A stretch of DNA of 64,000 nt from Mytilus edulis (Eukaryota > Mollusca > Bivalvia > Mytilida > Mytilidae), in NCBI RefSeq assembly GCF_963676685.1, contig NC_092346.1, forward strand, positions 92,414,255 to 92,478,254, in the 5' to 3' direction. Shown here piece after piece: positions 11,501 to 23,500 of this stretch. The notes under the pieces were generated by a model. The model was not told the DNA's origin. It worked only from the letters and a program-made list of their open reading frames with translations, and made no database searches. How positions within the stretch are numbered: position 1 is the first letter of the stretch; each line of letters begins with the position of its first letter. A program made the translations under genes and the position numbers.

Positions 11501-14500
11501 AAGGTCTGGTAAGTTCTTGAACATAAGTGGTAGTTTTGGTTCTATTTCCTCATGTATAATGTGGTTGAATCTGGCTAAAATGTCTGCCTTAAAAATGTAA
11601 GAACTTTAACTAACACATATATCTGTTGGGAAGTACATGTTGCTTCATGTGTTCACATTTGGAATTTTTTTTATAGTCAGCAGTATAACTGAGGTAAATT
11701 TTTCACGTGTTTCCTCTTGTTAGCGATTCCTTAGACTTTCGAATGTTTTAAATGTTTCGATTTTTTTTTAATACCCTCTTGAAGTTTAAAGTCATATGAA
11801 ACCTCAAATTTAAAAAAAATGAAGCATAAATTTTTTATAACTAAATGATTAGATTTCTTTATAAAACCTATGTACATATACTTTTTTTCTGAAGACAATT
11901 CTTTGATTTGTGCACATTTAGATAAAGTTTACTTTTTTAATTGCTTGCTTCCAGGAAGCAATTCGCCGACATATTTTCCGTATGCAAAAGGACCTTAGCG
12001 TGACCCGTCCTGTAAAAATCCGGTGATCGCAATACGCATGGATCTCTCATTTAAATAAACTATTATCTGATTGTACATGTTATACACGTGCTCAATATTC
12101 ATGTTCCTTTGTTGATTGCTTACTATAAGTTGGCTATCGGTAAACTACTGCTTCAAAACACGGCAAATAATTAGCCGCCATATTTTCACATAATAACAGA
12201 CAGAGAGAAAAAAAATTGAAGATTATACGATATGATTGCGTAAAAAAAATGATAAAATCGTGCACAGAAGACTAAGTTTATGATAAATACATGCATTGAT
12301 TCAAGAATTGAATAAACATTATGTTTTACCAGTCACTCGTTTCATATGACTTTAATGCATTTTTCCTATGTTTGCCAAATATTTGGTAATAAAGTTCTGG
12401 CAACTATTACGTTACAGATTTTCTTGTTTTTCCAAAGCCACTTGAATTTAATGTTATAATACACAGCTACAATAGATACTATGAGAAATCTATTGCTATA
12501 CTTCTAGACTAGACATGGACTTCTGATACTTTTCTATTGTTTATGATTAATATTACCCCTGTTTTAAGATGAAATCTGGTGTCATTTTTGATGGTATCAA
12601 ACGCTTCCTTAACAGACCCATGTAAGCCTAGTTTGGCCATTATCTGAAAAAGAACATAGCATGCACAAGCATTTTTTTAATTTTTATACTATTCATATAA
12701 ATAAATTACACATTAAAACTTTCATTGCATTTTCGGTTTTGCATTTAAGTTCCATTAAATATTGTGTAAAATCACAAAACTCGACATTCATTTTTATTTT
12801 AATCGTTGATACAGTGTAAAGAAGAAGAATGTTATTTAACTGGTCCTTCATTTTAAGAAATAAAAAAAGGGAATACCGAATTCTATGTCTGAAAAGTCAT
12901 AACACTACCCTTTTCTTAAATTTCCTACAGTTTTTGGATTGAAATAGATATTTTTCGATAAATATGTAGCGCAACTGACAACCAGTTAACGATGATTTGA
13001 ATACCTACGGAAAAAACCTTAGTTCTTACTTTAAAATACTCATGTGTATATCATTTTGTCAGCAGTTTGGATATTTCCGTCATTCTTAGGGTCATACTAA
13101 ACTTGTCCATATATTTCTTATCAGGAAAATCAAAGTAAAAACATTCAAATGTAATTACTTAAAGTTTTTCATGAAGATACATCATTCTTAGATAACAAAA
13201 ATATTGTTTAAGATTTAGAGGCATAAATAGGGTGGAGTGGATCTTCCTATTTTATTATTCGAAAAATGTCCTTCTGAGTAGTCTATGATCTCGATGTTAC
13301 AATCACAGCTATCTATTTTCAATACATGCTTTAGACAGCTGCCACAAACAGTATGAAATAAGAAGATCTGGCATGAGTGAGGCTACAGTTGGATTGTTAA
13401 TATCTAGTTCACCTTTTTCATTTCCTTGGATATTCTTTCCACTTCATCCAATCCTTTTTGGTGAACTTCATCAGGTGTGAGTGGCAAAGACAGGTGCCAC
13501 TGTAGAACTGACGTATAATAATGTGAACCTCTGTCCCAACCGCTGACACCATAACTGTCTCGAAGATGTTGAAAATAATCCTTAAAATAAAAAAAATAAA
13601 AAATGATTGTTTGAATTTTCTAATGTAAGATAACTATTTAACAAATGAACTATACATGCTTTGAGGAAAACGTATGTCTTTAACTAAAATTAAGCGGGTT
13701 TGTTGTCACATAAGCAAATACACTGTTAGCTTTGCGGTAATACACAAAAGGACACAAAAATATAAATTAAATGATTTCTGAAACAATCTATTTTTCGAAA
13801 CGCATATATGTATGTACATATATGTATAAGCAAGTCTAAATTGAAAACTACGTTCAAACCTATGCGTTGGATAAAAACGGCAACTGTTTTACGTGTGCAT
13901 GTAAAACAAATTTCGTTGTAGAAGGGTCTAAATACAGCACAACCAACATTTTCCAAAAGACAAAAAAGTTAAAAAGTATATTTATAAACAAAACGCATTT
14001 GACTAACAGGTCGAACAACTGATGTTCTTTAACCCTGCTGAATGCCATTGGCGATCCAAATTAGATTGATCACAAGATGTAACAAAATTGATCTATATAT
14101 AAATTTAATACTAAACAGAAAACAATAAACTTGTGGCCAAGATGTTATGCCACAAACATAAGGTGTCAAAAAATTTTAGTACACCAGATCCGGATTTCGA
14201 CAATAAATGTCTCTTCAGTGATATAATATATATATATGTATATTGCATCGGCTTTGTTTCGACATCCAAATGAAACACATTTAATACAGGTCTAAATAGT
14301 TGCTGTGCGCCGGTTGCCTGAAGACCACAATGCTTTACAAGTCTACAACAGCTATTCCATTAACAGGTTTTTTTTTCATCATCCATGAGTATCTTTACGC
14401 ATATAAAACAGGTTGTACACCATATGACCTGGCTTTAAATTTCATTTTCAGCATTATACATAAAAAAAAATACAACCAGGAAAAGAAAAGCAAATCTATC

Positions 14501-17500
14501 CCTTTAATACAATACTTGGGTATGAACTCATGTTCTATGGAAGGGTTAGTCGCTAGAGTTTATGTACGATACACCTACCGTTGTCAGATATGTTTTAACA
14601 TCTCTCAATGAGTGAAAATATGAGTTAATGGCTGTCTTTGCTCTATTACGTAATTCAGTTCTGAAGTAAACAGACAAAAAGAGACAAAGGTAAATAGAAC
14701 TATGGCAAAAAAAAACGACACTTTAATTTATTTTAATTAGATCAAGCATTGTGCAATGCTAATCACAACATTTTGATAGAATTATATAAGTCTCGGAAAA
14801 AGCAATTCTTCATCAAACTGGAAAGGATAAGTTGTAATTTCACCAAAGGAACATTTTGTTTTATATATATAGATTATACCGTTGGTTTCCCGTTTGAATG
14901 GTTTTACACTGGTAATTTTGGGGCCCTTTATAGCTTGTTATTCTGTTTGAACCAAGGCTCCGTGTTGAAGGCCGTACCTTGACCTATAATGGTGTACTTT
15001 TATAAATTGTTATTTGGATGGAGAGTTGTCTCATTGGTACTCATACCACATCTTCCTATATCTATTACATTTTATCATATGAACTCAAAATCATGCGTGT
15101 GCCTTTTGAAGCAAGAAATCATCTAAGAGTCGATAGCACTTACTCAAAGAAAAGTTGATCATTTGCAATATCAGGGCTTGCAAGAAAGTATAAAACTCGA
15201 AACTTATAAAAAATTTCTTGAGGATAATTGACAGTCAACTTGAATATAATTAAAAAAATTAACTCGAAATGTTTTAAAGATAACGCGAACGTTATTAAAA
15301 GATAACTCAAACTTAACTAAAGATAATCTAACGTAATGGTAAGATACTCAAATGTAATTTAAAGATAACTGGAACATGATTAAAGATAAATCTAACCTAA
15401 CTAAAAAGATAACTCGAACCCTTTTAAAAAGATAACTCGAACACAGAAAGAAAAATTATATAACAACAACAAATATATTATAGTTGTAAATTTCATATTA
15501 TTTTACTGCAGATCTCTATATCAAGTAAGTCCCTCCTCTTACAGATCCTGCAATTATTGACTCAATATACCCAATGACATAATAACTATGTGTATTTTAT
15601 ATAAAATGTTACCATTTGTTTTCCCTTTGGTGTGTTGGAGTTTTCGACTTGCCATTTTATAAAGGACTTTCCGTCTTAAATTTCCCTTAAAGTTTGGTAT
15701 TTTTGTTATTTCACTTTTTTCTAACGTAATAAATAGATACCTTAAAGACAATAAATAAATATCTTGAAGATAATTAATGAGCATGTAAAAGATAATAAAT
15801 GAGTATCTAGAAAGAATTAAAACATAACGATAAATCGAATGATTGAATGAAACTAGCTATTTGGAAACGACGTGAATGCGCATTTTGTTACACAAACTTT
15901 GATTAAAGACGTCGACGTTATTCTCTGATCAGAACAAACTTAAACTCGACGTGTAGACAATATAAACGTACAAATACAATATCAGAGCAGTGCATACGAA
16001 CAAAAGAAATATCAAATCGACTGGTGGATTAAGGAATATCAGGCATTAAAATTTCCTTTTGTTAGAAGTAAAAACCATTTTACTGATTTATTGAATTGAA
16101 CGTGGTTGCATCTTACGGTATACTATTATAACATGTACATAATATAAGTCTATGTTAATCAACATTACTTTATGTTATTCGGTATAGTTGTGATGTTATC
16201 TAGTGTGTCGTTAAACGGAGAGTAAAAACTGAAATCCTCTGGTCTTGATGTTATACCATGGTCGATCATAGAAGGTACCTTGAACTAAATAAAATTAGTA
16301 AAAGTGTAAAACAAAAAGAAACAAAACAAACATGAATTACGATTGAACAAAACAGAGAAGCAGAGGGGTTAATATCACCTGTATTAAAGGAAAACAATTG
16401 GGGAAATTTATTTCTATTCCGTTATATTTGGGGTTTTCCCTTATCTATTTCTATCTTTAGTAACTGTGGTTTGTAGAACAAGTTGTAAAACAAGTTTGAA
16501 GAACTGGTTGGATAGTATCTATATATAAGTCTTTAGTGAGTACTGCACGAGCATTTCATAGGCGGGAATACGGGTGGGGTATATAAGTCCGATACTTGGA
16601 TAATTTGTATCGAGGTTCTCACAGTAACTTCAAAGTAACAACACGTTCTGCATAGTATGTCCGACACGGGTTCTGAACAAGACCATAACGCTACTGGTGA
16701 AGATCATCATGATACAGAGTTGACTACCGATGGGGCCATTTCGCTTTTCACTTCAGCTTTAAACAACGCATTAGAGAAACAGAAAGAGTCGATGATTAAC
16801 CATTTTGAAGCTCGGTTTGGCAAAAGTACAAAGGCAACCGGTGTCGAACAAACAGAATTTACATTCAAGAGCGAAGGAATAAAGATTCAACATTCGTTTA
16901 ATTCCGAACGCTTGGATAAACTTTCCGCCATTGAAAGCTGTATAAAGTTGGGCAACGTTACAGAAGTTAGTAGTATCATTTCCGAGGAGAAAGAAGTACT
17001 TCGAAAGCGGAATAAGATCCTTAAGATAGCGGATAAACACGGTTGGGACACAGTAAAGGAATATTTGGATAGTCCGTTGGCAGAAAATAAAGAAGATGCT
17101 AGTGATTTACGCGCTGCTATTTCTAGGGCTGCTAGAAAAAGAAACTATAAGCCGTACAATAAACACGATGCTGCAAACAGTGGTTCCAGTCGAGGAAAAT
17201 TTAATTCCAGAAGCTTTTTTCGTGGCCTTAGCCAAGTCGGTGGTACAGACGGAGTCAAAGAAACATACAAGTGCTTCTACTGCAATCAACCCGGGCATTT
17301 CACACGGAACTGTCCCCAAAGAAGTACCCCTACAGCCACTTTTAGTGCACCAAAGTTCCAGCAGGATCAACACACAGGAAAGACACAGTAACAGCACGGA
17401 AACTGACGAAGTTGAGTATTTATTTGAATTTGGTAACAATTATGAGAAAAAATCTGGCAAAAATCTTGTAAATGTTAAAGGCAATTTGAAAAAGCATTCA

Positions 17501-20500
17501 TCATATTGGAAAAATGTACTTCATGCTAATGATTTTATTATGAACGTTATTGATTTTGGTTATAGAATTCCATTTTTTAGTGATCCACCTTCTGTTTTTC
17601 TCAAAAATAATAGATCAGCCTTACAGCATTCAGAGTTTGTCGAAAATTCTATTCAGGAACTTTTATCAAAAAATTGTATTACAGAAGTAAAATGCACATT
17701 TGTGGTTAATCCACTTACTGTTTCGGTTAATAGTTCAGGAAAAGAAAGGCTAGTTTTAGATTTAAGACATGTTAATAAATTTGTTGAAAAACAGAAAGTA
17801 AAATTCGAAGGAGTAAAAGAAGCTTTAACTTTTGTCAATTCTAACAGTTTTGGGTTTAAATTTGATATGAAGTCGGGTTACCATCATTTGGACATTCACC
17901 CCGATCATCAAAAATATTTGGGATTCTCTTGGAAATATGGCGATACGGTTAGATATTTTAATTTTACAGTTTTACCTTTTGGACTTTCATCGGCTGGTCA
18001 TGTATTTACAAAGACCGTACGTGTTTTAGTTAAATATTGGAGATCATTAGGATTCCCTATGGTAGTTTATTTAGACGACGGTATGGGAATTGCTGAAAAT
18101 TTTGAAACTTGTTCAAAAATATCAAAAATAGTCGAAAAAGATTTACTGCTTTCCGGTTTTATTGCTAATACAGAAAAGAGTGTATGGGAACCAGTCCAAG
18201 TGATTGAATGGTTGGGTTTTGTTTGGAATTTTAAAGATTGTACTTTAGAAATATCGACCAAAAAATTAAGAACCTTAAAAGAGGCTATTTCTAATTTAGT
18301 TGAAGGTAATACGCATTTTACTTGTCGATATATAGCAAAAATATGCGGAAAAATTATATCCATGATTCCCGCACTTGGTAATGTTTGCCAGATAATGACA
18401 AAGCACATGCATATGTTAGTATGTTGTAGAAATTCATGGGATGAGAAAATTCTAGTAAATGATTATATTTTAGAAGAGTTAAAGTTTTGGTATTTTGAGT
18501 GCGAGTCATTGTCTTTCAAACGAATTGTACCTATGAATAGAAAGCCTCAGCGTGTAATATTTACTGATGCTAGTCAGTACGCTGGTGCAGGGTTTATTTC
18601 AAATGATAACAAAATTGTACATTTTATGTTTGATGCTCTTGATCGAGACAAAAGTTCTACATGGAGAGAGCTAAAAACTGTAGAAAACAATATTTCATGT
18701 TTTAAGTCTGAATTAGCAGGAAAATTTGTCAAGTTGTATACTGATAACCAAAACGTTGTACATATTGTTAAAAAGGGTAGCATGAAAATGGAGTTGCAGG
18801 AAATCGCTTTAAGTATATTCCACATTTGTTTATCTTGTGATATTTTCTTAGAACTTGAATGGATTCCCAGAGATGAGAATTATTACGCAGACTATCTAAG
18901 TAAAATCTTTGATTATGATGATTGGGGCGTTTCAACGCATATTTTTACGTATTTTAGTTCATTGTGGGGGCCATTCACATGTGACCGTTTTGCGGATTCT
19001 AAAAATAGTAAAGTAGAATTTTTTAATTCTAAATACTTTACACCGGATACCTCGGGGGTGGATGCTTTCGCATATGATTGGTCTGGCCATAATAACTGGT
19101 TAGTTCCTCCAGTCCATTTAGTTAGTAAGTGTTTAAATCATATGCAGTTATGTGGAGCTAGAGGTACATTGGTTGTACCAAAATGGAAATCAGCATTGTT
19201 TTGGCCTATTTTAGTCAATAGATTTACAGACAAATTTAAAGATTTTGTTATAGATTTTAGAGAGTATGTAAAACCTATGAACTTTTTCACAAAAGGTTCG
19301 CAAGAAAATAGTATATTCGCACAGAAACCTTTTAACAGCAATGTATATGTATTGCTACTAGATTTCTCTCGATATTAACATTGTGATGTATATTGGACAG
19401 TTTTAGCTGTAGAAAACATTTCAATTTATAGTATAGTTATTTCTGCGAAGAGTGAATGCCGCAGTTAAGATATAATATGTGTGTATAACTTTTGTATGAA
19501 ATTGATTTTGAGATACTGCGATGGTTGAATGCCGCAGTTATGATGTTTAACATCTGTATGAACTTTTATACTGTGAGGATTGAATGCCACAGTTTATAAA
19601 TATTAATTGCGAGGTAAAATGCCGCAATGTTTGTTTTGTTACATGTATATATATACGTAAATTCATATTAAACAATTTTTGCTTAGTATTCATTATACTA
19701 TTTGTTTTCCAGATCAATGGAAACAATTTGAGACCTATACTAATGATTCGAGATTCGCCAGTGTCATTCGAGATTTGCCATCTTTCGTTGAATCAGCGAG
19801 ATCCAGTGCTACCATTAAGAAATACAAGTGCTATTTTAAGAAGTTTGAAAAGTGGTGTAATACATGTTCGCTTGAGTGTTTACCTGCGACCATCACAACA
19901 GTTTCGCTGTATTTAGGTGGACTTATTCAACAGGGATCCAGTGTCGCAATTTTAGATTCTAGTTTTTATGCAATTAAATGGTTCCATGATTTTCATTTCA
20001 AACATAATCCTTGTTCAGATAAATTTCTAGGTCTTATTTACGAAGGTGGTAGGAGAATGTTAAGCAAACCTATAATTAAAAAAAGAGCCAATTACGCCTG
20101 ACATATTAAATAGAATTGTTTTGAAATTTGGAGATTCTTCTGATCTTAAGAAACTGAGAGTGGTAGTTTTATTTCTATTAGGTTTTTGGGTTTTTGAGGT
20201 ATAGCGAATTGGCTTATATCAAGATGAGCAATATTGAATTCTATGACAGTTATATAAAAATTTGTATTGAGAAAAGTAAAACTGATTTATATAGAAGGGG
20301 CAATTCTGTTATTATAGCTGCTACAGGTACAGATTTGTGTCCAGTTCTTTGGTTGAAAAGGTACATCGATTTAGCCCAGTTGAATTTGCATTCAGATAAT
20401 TATATTTTTAGGGCGCTTTCTTACTTAAAATCAAAAGCTGTTTATAAATTATGCAGTATAAATAATCCATTGTCATATACTAGAGCTAGGGAGATTTTGT

Positions 20501-23500
20501 TAGAGAGTTTGACAGACATTGGTATAGATAAGTCCAAGTTTGGGCTACATAGTTTAAGAAGTGGTGGTGCTTCCACTGGCGCAAATCGAGGCGTATCTGA
20601 TAGGTTACTTAAAGCCCATGGTAGATGGGCTTCTGATAAAGCTAAAGATGGGTATATAAAAGACACTTTAAAATCTCAGATGGCTGTCTCTCTGAATCTT
20701 GGTATATAATCCTCATACAACATTTTTGTTTTTATTTTTTCCTTTGTTACATCGAAGTTACTGCGAGCAAACCAAACCTACATTTTGACTTGCCTCTTAT
20801 TTCGCCATGTAGATAGATTAGAAATGTTTTAAATTCGGACGAATTTATGAGGGAGAATTTAAATTTATTTCTATTCCGTTATATTTGGGGTTTTCCCTTA
20901 TCTATTTCTATCTTTAGTAACTGTGGTTTGTAGAACAAGTTGTAAAACAAGTTTGAAGAACTGGTTGGATAGTATCTATATATAAGTCTTTAGTGAGTAC
21001 TGCACGAGCATTTCATAGGCGGGAATACGGGTGGGGTATATAAGTCCGATACTTGGATAATTTGTATCGAGGTTCTCACAGTAACTTCAAAGTAACAACA
21101 CGTTCTGCATAGTATATTATTTTTATTTATTTATGATTTAGTTTGGAATAGCTAGATGTGTATTTGCTGGGATACATTTGTAATGTCTTATTATCATAAT
21201 TAAATGTTGTATCGCACAGAAAATAAGACGAAGTTACTGCGAGCAAACCAAACCTACATTTTGACTTGCCTCTTATTTCGCCATGTAGATAGATTAGAAA
21301 TGTTTCAAATTCGGACGAATTTATGAGGGAGAATTTAAAATAAAAATTTGGCAAACATATTTTTTTATTTCATCATAAATGTACTTGAAATCAAATTACA
21401 ACCGATAAGAAATAAATGAAAACAAAAACAAAAATGAAGCTAAAATTGAAGAATCTATGCACTTTTTATTTGATATAACTCCGTTTACTTACAATAGAGA
21501 CGTTGTTATATGTGTTCCCTTGTGAGACTGCTTTCTTAAATCGTGCTTTAATCTGCTGCAGCTAAACTCGGCAAAGAAAACAAAATCATAATAATTTCCT
21601 TAATCTTTGGCTTTTTAAAATATAAAAAATTATGAGAACAGTGAATTTATTAAGATCTGAGAAATGTGTACTTCACTTCGAAGTTATCCGAACCCCTTCA
21701 TGATTAGGTTGAACATTGTGGAACATATGGTCACATGTCACAGATATCCATTGATATGTTCAATCTGACGTTGCAACAATCCTGTAATTTTCATTCATTT
21801 TTGTTGTAGAAAGAACACAATATAAAACTACAACTTGACAAAGAAAGAAACATTTGTAAGTTGAATGTTCTATCCATAGGAAGAAATATTTCCGTGAGAC
21901 TTGTTTGTTTACAAATTTTATAAGTATACGTATAAATAATTAAAAAAAAACATTTAAAAAAAGTATTTTAAATTAATTGTACAATGATTTGAATATCTCT
22001 AGTCATATTATTCATACCTGCTCCGGAAAGCCTTCTATTCTTGCTATGAAATTTTCAAAATCTCCACGTGTATTTTGGGGTGTTATATTAACTAAATAGT
22101 CTGGATCAATGTGTGGTCCTTCAAGAAAATTTATTGGATTCAAAGGATTGTAGCTGAAAACAAAATCAATGTTGTCAATCCACAGTTTATGCAAAAATCC
22201 AAACTCAAAAACTATATGCTGCTAAAAGATGTAACAATGTCAGAAGATCAGAAGTGAAAACTGGTTTTATTTCATATATTTTTCAGTATTTCATTAAATC
22301 CTGTTTTGTACATTCGTATCACTATTGTCAAATACCGTTAGTAAAAACTATTTGGAAACTAAGATAGTAAAATTCATATATACAATAGAAGATGTGGTAT
22401 GATTGCCAATGAGACAACTGTCCACAAGAGACCAAAATGACACAGACATTAACAACTATAGGTCACCGTACGGCCTTCAACAATGAGCAACGCCCATACC
22501 GCATAGTCAGCTAAAAGGCCCCGATAAAACAATGTAAAACAATTCAAACGAGAAAACTAACGGCCTTATTTATATAAAAAAATGAACGAAAAACAAATAT
22601 GTACCACATAAACAAACGACAACCACTGAATAACAGGCTTCTGATTTAGGACTTCTAACATATACTTCATCGAATGAACTAAACGGTGGTACTTGAATCA
22701 TTTAATACACCATGTCGTTTACTCTGTATATAATATTCATTTACACATATTTGATACACCATGTCGTTTTCTCTGTATATAACACACCATGTCGTTTACT
22801 CTGTATATAATATTCACTTACACATATTTGATACACCATGTCGTTTACTCTGTATATAATATTCATTTACACATGTGTTGTGCATTAGTAGCATACTGGT
22901 CAAGTGACAGTCCAGAACGATCTTCCCTACATGTAAAAAAGCAATGTATCGTGCCCGAAACACAAACGGGAAAAATATAAATAGTAGAATCCCTAAAATT
23001 ATTCTATATTCTTCCCCATAGGATTTTTAAGTACTATACTTATACTAGTCGATATTAGTATAGATGAGTATCAGCGTCAAAATAATATGCTTACTCTTTC
23101 CAGTTATAACCCTCTTGATATGTTTTGAGGAAATTCTCAAATATATCAAAGTCTATTTTATATTTCGCAGATAATGAATTTCTTGGAATAGCAGCCAGTT
23201 GTTGAAGATAACCGTCAACAGCATTCTGCAAAAGAAACCAACCAGCATGAATTTCGTTTCATAGAAAAATGGACGTATACAAAAATTATGGAAATACAAA
23301 CTGTTAAACTTTTAAACAGCAAATATGCAATGACAAAGCTTAATGCAACTTTCCTATTTCTTCAAAAATACAGATCTTTGGATTTAATAATTCTTATTAT
23401 GATGTATAAACTCCAATTTATATTTGTGCCATCTGTCTGACTCGTATATATACGGGAAAATATTTTGAATTACTTTGCATATACTAGTACAAAAAGTAAA

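Larger units (their letters stand above)
16404..21339 (+). mobile_element. DIRS-order (Ngaro/PAT-like) tyrosine-recombinase retrotransposon, 4.9 kb
   Basis: Layout is A1 - gag - RT/RNase H - tyrosine recombinase - B1 - A2 - B2. This split-direct-repeat layout defines Ngaro/PAT-type elements. A1 (16404-16658) and A2 (20861-21115) are both 255 bp and identical by eye. B1 (20753-20863) and B2 (21229-21339) differ at one base. The B1-A2 junction trinucleotide AAA is also the first triplet of A1 and the last of B2, as expected if integration resolves a circle through a 3-bp crossover. There is no target duplication. Identical repeats mean a recent insertion, yet the recombinase is frame-disrupted. 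It sits in intron 5 of the DUF885 gene, in the opposite orientation to the gene. Confidence 0.93.

Noticed and set aside
16404-21339. Endogenous retrovirus or LTR retrotransposon
   Set aside because: There is no protease, integrase or envelope. The repeats are split (A1…B1A2…B2) and a tyrosine recombinase is present, which indicates the DIRS order.
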